A stretch of 64,000 nt of DNA from Ditylenchus dipsaci (Eukaryota > Nematoda > Chromadorea > Rhabditida > Anguinidae): assembly GCA_004194705.1 (NCBI GenBank), contig SADC01001377.1, forward strand, positions 186,001 through 250,000, read 5' to 3'. A program made the position numbers and the translations under genes. The first letter of the stretch is position 1. Each line of letters opens with the position of its first letter. Of the stretch, positions 1 to 20,819 are shown in pieces. Under the pieces are notes generated by a model, which was given only the letters and a program-made list of their open reading frames with translations, did not search any database and was not told where the DNA came from.

Positions 1-739
1 CAGAATATCAACAAATGAAGAAGGCTTACACAACGGTTTAGTTGGATCGATTTTGTTTGCAAAAGCTGGATGTTTGAGTAGTTTGAAGGGAAAACTCTGG
101 TCTAGGCTGAAAGATGAAATGAATGAAAAATGAAAAATAAACATCTTATATTTTTCTGACCATTGACCCCGTTAAATGGAACGTCCATGTCGGATGTTGA
201 AGTCATTGACTCTATATCTTGCAAGCTTTTTTTTAACACAAATAAATCGGATTCAGTATTGTAGAGTCGTCTACGCAATCGAAATAAATTCCGATCAGTA
301 TAAATACCAATCGAAATTTCGGTTCTGGCCCTTAATCCGACCTCACCCAAATATAAGAAGGAAAAAAAAAGGATTTAGCAAGCTTTTGTTACCTGGGTTC
401 TATTAGATAAGTAAATCTTGCATGTATACATGTTTACGTTATCCGAAGAATGCGATTGACTTGTTTATGTCAAAATTTGAAAAAGTTCAAACACGAAAAT
501 TTGGGTCTGAGCCTGGACTCTGAGCCTATGCCAAAATATTGAGGAGGGGGGTGGTGAATTTACACATAAACAGCTTTAACTTTAGACTGCAGCATCTGAC
601 TCCAACATTTAGTCATGACATCACGATTACATTTTTAGCAGAGTCTTCTGCTTATGCAGTAGTGCTAACATAATGACTAACCTGTAGGAGCGCAAGTTCA
701 AGAAAGGAAACAGTAAACTGTTTTCCACATCTCCTTCAG
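1..739. other. No gene seen
   Basis: AT-rich sequence with no exon-like frame I can support. It lies downstream of the 3' end of the minus-strand coiled-coil gene and may hold its 3' UTR. The two short overlapping open frames at 102-406 lie on opposite strands, have no splice context and look like chance. Confidence 0.5.
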
Positions 740-3209
740 TCACTTGAGCTCGCCTTCTTTTCCTCTGACAGTTGGTTTGGCAGCACTCAAGTTATTCGAA
801 GTATCTACTAATTTTGGTCTTTCACTACTCCTTGGGATGTTGACTACTTTTTCTACTGCTACAAACTTTAAAATAAGATGAAAATTCAGAAGAAGAATAA
901 ACCTTTGCTTTGCGCTATCTGAAAAATAATAAACTAAATGAAGTTAGATTTTGATATGGTGAAATCTCGGCGATTTATAACTATGAGATCTATAAATATA
1001 CCAAGTCCGATCCATCAAATTTTTTACGCCTCACTTTACTTACTTTATGTCAATGAAAATTCGAAATAAAAAGTAGGATTTTCAATTTGTATTTTTCTTT
1101 TGAAAAACTCAACAGCTGGATAAAGATTATTAGAGGAAACGCGGTGAGTTAAACTAGGGCTGAAAAATTGGTGAAACTTACAGGATCCTAACTTGAAAAC
1201 AGCTATTTAGATTAAAGAAGTGAGAAAAAATATCGTTTTCTTCAAATTTGCAAAGAAACCGTAGCGGGTTGATAATTTACCATTATTATACATCAAAATT
1301 TCCAAAACTCACCTTTTTAGGTGACGATTTATCAATGGAAACTTTTTCCACTCCTACTCCATTTTGTGCTCCTGAAAATTGAGCTTTTTCAGGTTTGTTG
1401 GGCACTGGTTTCACATTTTCAGCCATTTTTAGGGAGCTATGTTTTGTTTTCTTCACTTTTTCGGCACCTGAAACAAAGAAAATTGACTAAAAAATTATGC
1501 ATATTCATTGCGCCCAAATTACTATTTTTCCTGGATGGTGGAGCAGTCAACACAGCACTTGTGTTAACTGTAGCTTTTGGTTGAGGTGTTTGAGTAGCCT
1601 TGGTCATCAGGTCGGGTTTGGCATCGCGATTGTCATGCAGAGCTTGCTCGCATAAAGACTGGTAAGCCTCAACATCCCGCAACACAGCCACGTGGGAAGA
1701 AGCTGCGCTAAGTGAGCATTTGAATATAGATGCAATCAACTCGAACGATTGTTTTTGGTAGGAGTTAAGCAGGGAGTCACATTCTCGTAAAGAATTCTGA
1801 AAATTGATCATATCATATGGATTTGGCTTTATTTATCCCAAAATCGAGATTTTATAGAAAAATGTTGGCTTAATTGTTGAGGTTTTTTTAACTTAAAACT
1901 AGGATTCTAACTGCAAGATTTGTTAACAAAATAGGGTCCACATGTCCAATTTTTGAGATTTGTTTTAAGCAAAAAAAATTTAAGTTGGAATCCAAATTAA
2001 AAACTGAGATCAAAATTTTTAAGACTTAAACCAAAGGGAAAAAGTCATAAGTTTAGCGATGTAAAACTTGCCTCAAGCCTCTTTCTCCTCCTGGTCGTAG
2101 TCTCGACCTTCTCTTGTAATGCCTGAAATTTTTTCTGCAGTGTTGAGAGCTCTTTATTAAAACAGCGGGTGTAGCTTCTTGCGGCCGCAGGTTTAAATTG
2201 TAGTCGAGGCTTGTATCAGGCTCCTCTCGTCTGCCGAGTCCACTGGTCTCTGACCCTTCATTTACTTCATTCTAAATATTGTTTGGTTTTTTACTTATGA
2301 TGACTTTTAATTTAAAATGGAAGGTGTTTTGGTGACCACATACTATTTTTTCGGGCACGATGGCGCAGAAGTTTACAATATGTTTTTTTCGGCCACCCGG
2401 GAAATTTTTTTTGGCTCAGCCCGTGGAGGATTTTGAAAATTAGGACCGGACTGAAAATGAATTTTCCAATAATTTCATTGACCAAGCATAAATTAAGTGC
2501 ATATGCTTTGAATATTTTTATGTGGCAACACTTTTGAGAAAAAGGGACGATTAAAGTTTAGAGCTTCCCGAAACTGCCCAATTTTAGGTGATTTTCAGGT
2601 CTTTTGGGTAAAAAACTACATTGAGCACTAAAATATTTCGGCCCTATCCTCAATGGGTGGGTTTTTGCCTTGGTCCGCACTGTTGTTTTTTTGTGAGTTT
2701 TTAGGCTAAGGCTCAGGCAAAAGTAGGCCAGCGTATATTAGGACGAACTTAATCATGAGTCTAAAATACGTTTGAGTCCATCCTAACATACGCTGGCCAA
2801 CCCTTGCCTAAGCCTAAAGCCTAATAAATTACAAAAAACAACAGGGGGAACCAAGGCAAAAAAGAACCCCCTTTCAGGGATAGGGCCAATATTTCTCCGC
2901 CACCAAATTTTTGGCACAACCGAATATACGCAAATTACATTTTTGGATGCAGTCGATGATGTTCTGCTGGGCGTAAGTGTGTGTTCTGCTCGCTTCTCCA
3001 CTGGCACAGTTTTTTTCGGGTGGAAACCTGAAAAAAATCAGAAAAAATGTCTTTGGTTAAGAATTTTGCAGCCAACCTGAGAAAGGAGGAGTTGACGGAG
3101 TGAATCAGCGTCATCAAAATCAATAGATAGATTGGGTGCGGACTCTTTGGAATGATTTCTGAACGGGTTTGGATGTGGAATAGTTGTCTGAGTCACTCTC
3201 TATATCCAT
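740..3209 (-). CDS. Lysine-rich coiled-coil protein, unidentified, multi-exon
   Basis: I do not recognise this protein. Exons read on the minus strand: about 3209-3080 (starts MDIESDSDNYSTSK), about 3030-2930 (contains TYAQQNIIDCIQKC), about 2273-2071 (contains FNKELSTLQKKFQALQEK, a coiled-coil heptad pattern), 1801-1519 (NSLRECDSLLNSYQKQ onward), 1467-1318 and about 863-740 ending GKEGELK-stop. The C-terminal half is low in hydrophobics and rich in Lys, Ser and Pro, so it is probably disordered. The intron after the coiled-coil exon appears to use a GC donor (GAG|gcaag). The acceptor TTTTCAG lies only two bases before the start ATG. Reading the conserved-looking frame through exons 1, 2 and 3 needs single-base shifts, two of them beside homopolymers (an A7 run near 3015 and a T4 run near 2157). 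This may be assembly error or decay. A chromosome or cytoskeleton protein is possible but is a guess. Confidence 0.6.
2640..2887. repeat. Foldback element in intron (GGCCCTATCC ends)
   Basis: An imperfect palindrome of about 248 bp. It begins GGCCCTATCC and ends with the exact complement GGATAGGGCC. The arms hold matching blocks: CTTGGTCC against GAACCAAGG, GGCTAAGGCT against AGCCTAAAGCC, and GGCCAGCGTATATTAGGA against TCCTAACATACGCTGGCC. It sits in an intron of the coiled-coil gene, close to its second exon. The element near 4745-4945 and the one at 52946-53182 share the AGGCTTAGGC-like arm theme. Confidence 0.75.
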
Positions 3210-3436
3210 GCTGAAAATATTTTAACATGTCTAGCTAAAATACAAGTAAGTGGAGCTTGGCTAACAAAGTTATTGCACTGCATGCTGGGCTAAGCCCGTC
3301 CTCCGTTCCAGGCGGGACGTGTGAAGGGTTATTTTTTATCGATGGAGGCAGATAAGAAAAAATATTTATTACTTCAATATGAAAATACCGTAGTTTTTCT
3401 AGTAGTCCTCAACATCAACATCCACTGAAGGGGGGG

Positions 3437-4357
3437 ATGGATTGGTGCGCATTTTATATTGATGTACAAATAGTGTTTAAAATTTTCTCAACGTTAAAAG
3501 CATGCATACCAAATTTTCTTTTGCGCTAGGCCCCAGTTACTGAAACTATGTCCAAATTCTATCTTTTAGGTTCAACAGATGTGGCCAACGCAAAAAAGGA
3601 CAAAAACCACAGGAGGTACCAAAGAAAACTTTTTTTTTGAAAAATGTCCTTACCACACTTGAAAACGTGTTTTCTACCTTTTCATTGATAAAAAAATGCT
3701 TTAAAGTGCTTTCAACCTCGTTTTCGGAGTTCCGGTAAAGTGTACTTTAGCAGAGTTCTCATTAATCGGTGTTTGAAATGTTTACTGCTTAATATTGAAA
3801 TGTCCGATAAGGTCATCTTCATTGCGTGTCTTAAAATTAGCATTCAAAAAAAACCACCCTTGTTGCTCTGGCCTTAGGCATCTTCTCTTTTGTTCCTTTT
3901 TTCAGACTTCGGTTAAGGATAGCTATCTTTAACCGAAGGCTGGGAAGCGAACCTGGAAGGCAGAATGAAAAAAAGGGAAAATAAAAACGGTGGATTCACT
4001 ATGAAGAAGTAATGCGCCTGGGGGGATTCGAACCCCCGCCGTCATCAGAAAGGGCGCAGCCTCTCCAACTAATTTACAGAGTTAACTACCATGCTTACCA
4101 TTACACCACGGACCCCCGTGGACGCTCGTTGAAATTCCATCTTTTTAGTGTGTCTAGGTACCTCTTTACCTTCACAGAAGGTGGCTTACCTTGGTCCCCC
4201 AAGGCAAAATGTCAAATTTCGGCTAATTTTTTTGCAAAAAATCAACTTTGAATGTGGGAAAGTGATCGAAAATATAGTTTTCATCGTTTTAAGCATATGA
4301 AAATTACTTACTTTAAACACTATTTTCACATCAATACAAAATGCGCACTAATCCTCG
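3437..4357. repeat. TIR element of about 0.9 kb holding tRNA-like sequence
   Basis: The left end (GGATTGGTGCGCATTTTATA, then TTGATG and AATAGTGTTTAAA) is matched in inverted orientation by the right end at about 4313-4357, giving roughly 45-bp terminal inverted repeats with a few mismatches. The interior holds a block at about 3590-3745 that recurs at about 23635-23800, and a tRNA-like segment at 4014-4120. No coding frame is convincing inside. Confidence 0.6.
4014..4120 (-). repeat. tRNA-derived repeat (SINE-like), copy 1
   Basis: On the minus strand the segment has a box A-like GTGGTGTAATGGTAAGCAT, then about 55 nt, then a T-arm GGGGGTTCGAATCCCCC with a perfect 5-bp stem and box B GGTTCGAATCC. 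The same sequence recurs at 23017-23202 with a longer middle. The middle is too long for a plain tRNA, and the acceptor ends in this copy pair poorly. I therefore call it tRNA-derived and not a functional tRNA gene, though an intron-bearing tRNA is not excluded. Confidence 0.6.
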
Positions 4358-4744
4358 CCAAATACCAGCCCCACGTGCATGAGTGCCAAAAATAGGACGG
4401 CCCAAAATTTTTAGTTAGTACGGTCCACATAACAAAAAAAGCAACGATAAAATAAAATTGTGTAGGAATATCGGATGAGAAATCATCCTATTTTTTTTAA
4501 ATGTGGCAACTTGTTAGTCAATACAATTTATCAAAATTACTTACTTGACATGTTCGTAATTGTCCTGTTGGTTGGTGAAGGAATTTTCGTAGATCTCATT
4601 GTCTACGAAGTAGTCCACTATTTCTCCTTCTTCGATCGGACTGTTGGCCATTTTTTCGAAGGAATCTAGAAATGCATGTGAATTTTAGTAAAGTAATGAC
4701 TTAAAAAAGGAGTTTACGAGCTTTATCCCACAGTGAGCAAGAGT

Positions 4745-4945
4745 TATCTTGGTCCCTGTTGAATTTTTTGGGACTTTTTAGGCTTAGGCAAGAGCTGGCC
4801 AGCCCATATTGGGACGGATTTTAAAGATAGGACATAAAATCTTAAAGGTTATTCCCTATATATGCAGGCCACCCGTGCCTTGGCCTTAAAAATCCAAAAA
4901 ATTAACAAGGAGCCTAAGGCAACCCCCCTTGCGGAATAGGGTCTG
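4745..4945. repeat. Foldback element with GGCTTAGGCAAG arms
   Basis: The left arm (CTTGGTCCCTGTTGA, GGACTTTTTAGGCTTAGGC, AGAGCTGGCC) is mirrored on the right (GGCCACCCGTGCCTTGGCC, AAAAATCC, TTAACAAGGAGCC). It resembles the 2640-2887 element in arm content but is more diverged. Confidence 0.55.
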
Positions 4946-4984
4946 AAAATCTGTTGGCCACATAAATTCAAGTTATGAATTCTA

Positions 4985-5295
4985 ATGGCTCATTTATAAA
5001 CGTTGTCATTTATAAACGTTGGAATAATTTTTGGTTCTTTTCGGTTATCGGCACCGCACCATGAATAAATGAACGAATCATGGAGACAGTTTATAAAAGT
5101 TCAATAACAAAAAAAAAGTGGGGCGCCGAAAGTTTCGTTGTCGTTGGCGTCGTTGTCGTTGTATTTTTCGTAAAAGGGTGGTCATTGTCGTCGTCATTGT
5201 CGTCGACAATGTCGTTGGCGCAAAACGCATTTATAAAACATTTTTTCCAACGACAACGCCAATGACGACGACAACGTTTATAAATGAGCCATAAA
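4985..5295. repeat. TIR/MITE element with TGGCTCATTTATAAACGTTG ends
   Basis: The terminal 24-25 bp at about 4986 (TGGCTCATTTATAAACGTTG) is repeated in inverted form at about 5270-5293 (CAACGTTTATAAATGAGCCA). The interior right side is rich in CGTTGTCGTTGGCGTCG-type trinucleotide runs that also pair with the right arm. The short ORF here is low-complexity and not a gene. Confidence 0.7.
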
Positions 5296-6596
5296 GCTTC
5301 TAAATACTTCTTGCTTTGGCAGTACCTATCGGCATTTATGGCTTATTTCATATTATCTTAGATAAGATCAATAAAAAGATATCGTGTTTTGGCTAAACTA
5401 CACTTTACGGTAATGTCGCAAAGTCGCGTTTAAAGCACATAGAACGCATTTTGAAGCGTAAAAACAGTATAAAAGAAGCTTTTAGGTGTGGGAAACACTT
5501 TTTGGAAAAAAATTCGACCAACAGGAGGTATCATGGGTTTTAGTCGAAAATTCATAATTTGAATTGGTGCTTTTAGAATTTAAAAGAGAATAAGAGCTGT
5601 ATAGGGAGAGGGAAGGAATAAAAGGGGCCACTAATCTCATGGAGTCCACTAACAAGTATATATCAAAAAAAATTCAAAAATTATTGGCCGCGCCCTTAAA
5701 ATATGTTATCTACACGTTTCAGCAGCTAAAACGCACGAAAAGTGGTTTAAACCGACCCCATATATTTTTGAAGCGACCCCCATACAAGGCACTTTAGCCG
5801 CCATGGCCCATGATGGAAAACATGGTAAGACAGTCTATAGATATCTAAGGATTCTGATTGTGCTTATTGTTTCTGTAAATAGCAAAGACTTTGTCGAAAA
5901 GACCTGCCATTCGCGATATTTAACCCATTTTCGGGGTGTTTTAAAAGTCGTACATGCATGATATTTAATTTTTTTGCAGATACCGACTCAACTTATAATC
6001 AAAGGGCCCAAAATTATAATTTTAAGAGTGATAAAACAGAAAAAAATGAAAAAATGCAAATTCAAAAATTACACGTCAAATAGTTTTTGGCACAAAACCA
6101 GCAGTTTGTGATACAAACGTGTGGCATCTGGCCACCAATTTTAAAAAGAATTTTGAATAGTGAATTCAGCTGTTAGCTGAGTAATTGGAATAGATTAATA
6201 AATTGCCAACAAATTTATTCATTTTCAGTCTATCAAATCAGTTTCATCTAAACTACTAAAACAGCCCACTGGGCTTCATATTTACTAAATTCTTGAGTTT
6301 CAAATGCTTTAAAACCATGAAGCAAAATATTATATACACTAAGCAGCAAGAATGGGTGAATACTGGAACTCAGGAGGTATCTATTTTCAAACTACAGTAT
6401 TGATATGAAAACGGACCAGTGAATAACTCGTTTTTTTCGACCACATCTTTTCTCGTGTCGGAAGAGCAGCTGTGATCCAACCAAATGCTACCTGAAAGTT
6501 TTTTTTGTGTTTGAATTTTCAATTCGAATGTGTTTTTTTAATGAGACATTAGCCGTAAAGCTTATTGAGAGAGGCAAAAGGGTCGCCAACTTGCAG
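5296..6596. other. Region 5' of the KDM4-like gene
   Basis: No confident exon. The 5' UTR and any first exons of the KDM4-like gene should lie here, but the frame upstream of the JmjN exon could not be followed. No clear promoter motif was seen. Confidence 0.3.
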
Positions 6597-15375
<8,779 letters not shown>

Positions 15376-15845
15376 TAGCATGTAAACACGAATTTTTAAG
15401 ATTGTAACTTGCACTTTTGATTTATTTGCTACATGGTACCGGTTTAAATGTCTTTCACTCACAAATTTGCAAATCATACACATAGTCTGGACAACAGTTC
15501 TCCTTTTCGAATTTGAATTTTTTTGACACAAGTGCCACCCGTTTTGGTCGACGAGACAAAAAAGACGGGATCTTGATCCCGCTTGAGCTTATTTTAGACT
15601 AAAAACCCCGTCCTGAAATGCTGACTGATTCTAAATGTTTTTTTTCGAAACGTATTTGAAAAGGACCCTATTAGCAAATAAACGAGTTTATTGTACACCC
15701 GGCTTAAGACACCCAAAAGTCAGTGTAACCATCTATCTAAATAGTTTGCTTTGATGCGCCTACTTTTATCTAGTCACCAACTGTATTATATAAAGTAATT
15801 TTTAATTTATTCAACTTCGTATCCATGTCATTTCTTAAGTATATT

Positions 15846-16146
15846 TACCGTATTTTCTCTAAAACGGCGGCTTTCTCGACTTTGAAAATAAATATCTCAG
15901 TCCATAGTGAGTATTTTCAATATTTTCAAATCAGAAATCGACAAAAATAGGTTACGCTGATCACGAATCCGATGTCAGAGCTAAAAATTTGCTAAAAAGT
16001 CAATAGAATTGAAGAGTTTGTGATGCAACATAAAAAGCTGTTTTACATAATAACACTTTTAGGCGAGTTTTTCGTAACAAATATACCGGGTCTACGAAAA
16101 TTTTTTGAAGAGGGTCTACAACACTAGCGCCGCAAATACGGTATTT
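15846..16146. repeat. Palindromic element, TACCGTATTTTCTCTAAAAC end (copy 3)
   Basis: The left end is TACCGTATTTTCTCTAAAAC followed by GGCGGC. The right end is GCCGCAAATACGGTA. Arms are more diverged than in the copies at 12812 and 14268. It lies just 3' of the KDM4-like gene. The remaining intergenic sequence to 16700 shows no gene. Confidence 0.6.
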
Positions 16147-16700
16147 ATGTTTCTTTTGTCAGAAGACATTACTTGAACCATTTGTTTTGAATATAATTAG
16201 AGATCTCCTCACATCAAAAAAAATCACTGCCGATTTTATCTACAAATTTTCGAAGCTGTTCATTGTGTTCTAAGATGATAACAAATTTTTTGATTTGTTT
16301 GTTATATGATGCCTGTCTATATGTCTTTCACTCGCAAGTCTGCATTAAAATAAAGAACAAGCTAATAATTATTTTAACAATGAATATGTAAACTAAATTT
16401 TTATAAAAGTAATGAGTCATTTCTCAGTTTCAATAAGGAAATTTAGATGGTTACACAAGTTGATAAAATTAATAGACTAGCCCGCACAAATTTTACAAAG
16501 TCAATAAGTGTTTTTTTTCTACCCAGTATTACAACGATGGTTTTTTAGGAAAAATTGTGGCTTGCTTAATTTATTATAATTTCGAATGAGCATGCGGACA
16601 TGTTGTGAGAGCACCCTTGTTCCATTTACCATTAAATTTTGTGGAGAGTGGGTGGTGCAACTCTAAAAAAATTCACTAATATGATAATTTTTTGAAAAAA

Positions 16701-18665
16701 TTACCGGATAGACTGTTCATCTTTCATATATTTATAGGCACGATAAATTACTGAAAATATCCACACACTAAGAAAGATAGTAATGAAGTTTCTAATAATG
16801 AAATACACAAGAAAAAAAGTTGAGTTGTATAGAGCTGAAATTTTTCTTGCACTTGAGATGATGGAAAAAGCGCAAGAAAACGGCAACCACACATTTTTCA
16901 TTACAGTCAACCCTCGACAAAGCAGTCCCTATATTTTAAAAAGGGATTTCTTCAGAGGAGAAACTGTTAGGTTTCTAAAATTCTTGCAATATTTTGTACC
17001 AAGCCTTCGAAAATTGTGGCAAAAAAATGAACTTATGTCGAAGGTTAACTGTATTTGACGTTTATTTCACCCGAGATTTTCCATTATTGCGAAAAAAATT
17101 GTCTTTTTATTTTTATTTAATTGAACAGTCTGGTATTTAAGATGTTATTTCTGCTGCAATATAACTATTTAGAAGCAAGAAAGTAGTAGAAAGATCAAAA
17201 CAACTGAAAAAACCACAAAATATTTAGAAAATTACAATTGTCAAGCAACAAAAATGTCAAGCGATGAAAAATATATGGTTGTCAATTAAACTCACTATAT
17301 GTAAATGTAGATCCCGGTGTTACACAAGATCCTAATGCTCTATAATCTCGCACATGATGTTTACAAAGTAATTAGCTTTTCTCACTTCTACTATTTTTTG
17401 ACCAAGAAATGGGCAAAACAATCATCATCGAAATTTGTAAAGTTCTCAATAATAATCCCAGAATAAGACAAATACTCTGAAACATAGATATTAAAACAAT
17501 AAACAATATGGATCGAACGTATTTTTATGCATTTAGAGTAGGGTCAACCATCATCACTGTGCCATGCCTCCTTGCACCACTTCTCCATATACCGTATTTT
17601 TTCTAACATAGCCACACTTCCTCGTTTAGAGTCATGTTCCTAGCACTGTGTTTCTGACCATCTTTTAAAAGACAGCTCACAAACAAGTTACCACACATTT
17701 ACAGCCAGTGAGATGAGCTACAAATTAATGGGTAGCTTGCCCATGAGTAGTTTTAAAAAGTTGATCACAATCACAATGCTAACAACACAATTTCAAACTA
17801 ACGGGGGAGGGGAGATGCGGCCTTAGTAGAATAAACATGCTAGATCCTTCCCCGCTTTTCACGCATTCAGATCTTATCAAATTTAGTAGAAAAAAAACAA
17901 CTGCACAAAGTGGCCGCTGAACTATTCTAGTGTTAAAACATTTTTGCTAAATGTACCACAAATACGTTGGAGTTTGAAGCAAGTCACAAAAAAATTTGTT
18001 TTTCTGACTTGCTTCTTACTTCAACCGGGTTGTATTACATTTTCAAACATGTTTTAAAAATAATATTTCATCAGTTTCTAGAGTCTAAAGGCTACTTGAT
18101 ATATTTATCAGTTTAGAAAAACACTTTTAAATGTTGGCCTCGTTGGCTAAAAGCAAAAAATTGCTACGAAGATCCAAACTTGAACTCGAAGTAAGTGAAG
18201 CAACCCTCCGCACAAGCCCCCTCCCTACACATCAAATTATTGACAAACACCGTGATCGAAAATTCATTTACAGCAAAGTTATTAATCCGTTAAAAATTGT
18301 ATCTTTTTTCGTTCAGCATTTGCTTGGTCATTGAAATTTCACAAAAATTTACCCAATAATACAGGTACGGCAAGAATAACCATGGTTCACGACGTTTTTG
18401 CGCATAAATTATTGATAGATACATAATCATTGCAATGATAGAAACTGCGATCATATAAAAGTTTTGTAGTCTGGTAAATAACAAAGTACAAAACAACAAA
18501 AAACTGATAATTGAGGCAATAACACCAATTATGGCGAGAACAAAAGCCCCTCTCTGAAAAAGTTATTCTCAAATGGTAAAGTTTGTTTGAACTAACCTCA
18601 ACATGCATTTTAAAGCAGTAGCCACATTGATATTTTGGATCATTGTATATTATAGAAGAGTCCAT
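16701..18665 (-). CDS. Small multi-span membrane protein, LAPTM4-like
   Basis: Exon 1 (18665-18597) encodes MDSSIIYNDPKYQCGYCFKM and ends at a gttag donor. Exon 2 (18553-18353) encodes RGAFVLAIIGVIASIISFLL, a second span around NFYMIAVSIIAMIMYLSII, then KRREPWLFLPYLYYW. A middle exon with a hydrophobic frame (SICLILGLLLRTLQISMMIV) probably lies at about 17482-17390. The last exon (16834-16701) gives STFFLVYFIIRNFITIFLSV, WIFSVIYRAYKYMKDE and a stop. An N-terminal CxxC-type segment, four predicted spans and a short aromatic/Lys tail match the plan of lysosomal LAPTM4 proteins and related nematode families. Function cannot be assigned beyond an endomembrane role. The order of middle exons is uncertain. 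Confidence 0.65.
17589..17845. repeat. Degenerate TACCGTATTT-family element inside the LAPTM-like gene
   Basis: The left end TACCGTATTTTTTCTAACAT then AGCCAC pairs with GCGGCCTTAGTAGAATAAA on the right. The interior pairs TTAGAGTCATGTTCCTAGCA with a reversed copy near 17770-17800, and GTAACTTG-type blocks recur as in the 14268 copy. Confidence 0.45.
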
Positions 18666-20330
18666 TTAAAAATATAGAAATAGGGGCTTCAGGCCGCTAA
18701 AAAAACTACAGTGTTGGGCAAATAGTTCTGCTTTAATCCATAAAAATATAAAAAAAGCTAAGGATCGTGGGCCCATACGGCCAAGACCAAAAAAGTGCAT
18801 TTGGAAATCCAAGACGTGTTTGTATGGCGCCGTCACACTTTTACATAGCAAATAAGGTGACTTTCATTGAAGTGACGACTTCAACCTATTTCGGGATAGT
18901 AACCCATTTGATGTAGAATCGAAAAGTAGACTTAGGTCATAAATATCATATTTTCAACTTTTTCTGTAAAATTTTAAGACTTTGCGTCAAATATAAGGCA
19001 AAAAGTTACAAGAAACTTTAATTCTATAGTATAAGTGATTCGCTAAAAGTGGTATTTTTTCTACTCCTATCAACGTTTATGGCTTTAAATGGGTAGAAAA
19101 CAGGTACAAAATTATGAGTAACACCATTTATATGTAAAAATTTTTTGATAAAAATTTGGTGAAAACCACTGGTACTTACACTTATGGTAGAATAATATAG
19201 GCTGCTTGGATACTTATAGAAAGGCTAAAAGATAGGGTTCAACATAACTTTGTCTGCTGGGATCTAATGCATAAAGAAACTCTGACATGCATACTGCTCT
19301 TTATGCATCCAGAGTCGCTTTCGAGTGATTTGTGTCTAAGGAATGTGGGTGTGCGAATCTCAACTCCAAGCCCCCTTCGCCCCCGAAGGGGCGCGGGGGA
19401 TTGGTAGCTAAAAAGTACATTTCGTGCTCTTGTCAATCAAAAAAGAAGGCAGCCTTCAGAGTCACTTATTATACCAACGAAAAGGCTTGTTTATCAGTCA
19501 TTTTGTTTAAACAATCATTTGAAAGAGAATAGATAACAAATTTTTTGTTTCTGCATGAGTAACAAGAATGAATTTTAACTTACTGAGGATAAAAAAGTCT
19601 CTAGTTCAGTCAATGTTGAGGGTGAATTTCATATAATCTTCTTTTAGCTTAAGGCGGAAACACAATTAGGAGGCTGTTTGCGGATGCTAAACCAGAATTT
19701 ACACTCGGAAATGGCCATAACTTTTTTTTTAAATTTTTCAAAAAATATTCTTTTATCCTTTACCTTATTCTACAATAACAAAAAATTTTTATGCAAAACG
19801 CTGTAAACTTTTTTGTAATATGGGGTGAGCCGAAAACAAGATCAGGACGTGAATTGACATATGAATTTGATACGTAAATTTTACATGTGGATCAGGTAGA
19901 CGCATCAATTCACATGTGAATTCACGCCTCAATCTGATTCACGTGTAAGTGCGCATGTATAAGTCACAATTAGGGATAACAGATGCGGACGAAAAACCTT
20001 GTTTTTGAAATTTTATCAAAAACCCAATTTCTAGTGTCGAAACCGTGTTTGGAACCCATTTTTGGCCTTTTTTTACTTTCCTAGGCTTAGTGAAAGCCTT
20101 TGGAAAACAAAAAGATGGGAAAAAGTCTCTGTAAAAAAAGTTATCATTCTATGAAATTTAACCACACGCTCATGTTTAATTAACCAGCAACAATGACCTT
20201 ATTCTGCTAGTTACTTTTTAACTAGCAGAATCTGGTTAAACTAAATGACCAGCTCAAACAACCATGTGGTTATAGTAAGTTACCATAACCTCTTATTCTA
20301 CTATTTTTAACTAGGGTCTGCAGGCGCCTA
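18666..20330. other. Intergenic, repeats only
   Basis: No gene seen. 19220-19420 holds a copy of a repeat with ATGCATCCAGAGTCGCTTTC and TGTGTCTAAGG blocks, also found at 23330, 40212 and 47405. A short palindromic patch with TTCACATGTGAATTCACG lies near 19910-19930. Confidence 0.45.
19220..19420. repeat. GGGGCCTA/TGTGTCTAAGG repeat family, copy 1
   Basis: Contains GCATAAAGAAACTCTGACAT, ATGCATCCAGAGTCGC, TGATTTGTGTCTAAGG and TCTCAACTCCAAGCCCCC. Sister copies lie at 23330-23530, 40212-40385 and 47405-47665, with half-copies near 25300-25365 and 45780-45905. In the longest copies the right half is the inverse of the left (TCTAAGGTAAGTG against CACTTACCTTAGA), so the family is foldback-like. Confidence 0.65.
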
Positions 20331-20334
20331 TCGG

Positions 20335-20545
20335 CGCCTATGCCGTTCGGGAACATTAGTTGTTCGGGCACTGCTCCTGTGGTTCGGGAACATTAGTGGT
20401 TCATGTACATTAGTAGTTCGGGTAGATAAATCGTTCGAGTACATGAAGCACTGTTCCTGTGGTTCGGGAACATTAGTGGTTCATTACATTAGTAGTTCGG
20501 GCAGATGAATCGTTCGAGTACATCAAGGGTTAGGGTAGAGAATCC
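20335..20545. repeat. Tandem repeat, about 90-bp unit (GTTCGGGAACATTAGT)
   Basis: Blocks GTGGTTCGGGAACATTAGTG, TACATTAGTAGTTCGGG and ATCGTTCGAGTACAT occur twice in the same order at about 20380-20445 and 20462-20525, with a partial copy before. Not coding. Confidence 0.7.
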
Positions 20546-20554
20546 ACCCTACCT

Positions 20555-20750
20555 GTGAACTCACCTACTCTACCTTGCCTATCCTCGCCTATCCTAGCAT
20601 ATCCTGGCCTATCCAGGCCTATCCTCGCCTTCCCTTGCCTATCTTCGCCTATCCTCGCCTGTCCTCGCCGAACATCGCCTAACATTTGCCTCTTTTCGCA
20701 TATCCTCGCATATCCTCGCCTACCCTCGCCTATCCTCGCCTACAAATGTG
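20555..20750. repeat. Minisatellite, 10-bp unit CCTATCCTCG
   Basis: About 19 head-to-tail, slightly varied copies of CCTATCCTCG. The 113-residue frame across it is low-complexity Pro/Ser/Leu and is an artefact of the repeat. Confidence 0.9.
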
Positions 20751-20819
20751 TTTCTGAATTCATTCAAAATTTTAATTTGAGAACAAAATTTTTGAAAACT
20801 ATGAGATTTTTCTCAAAAA

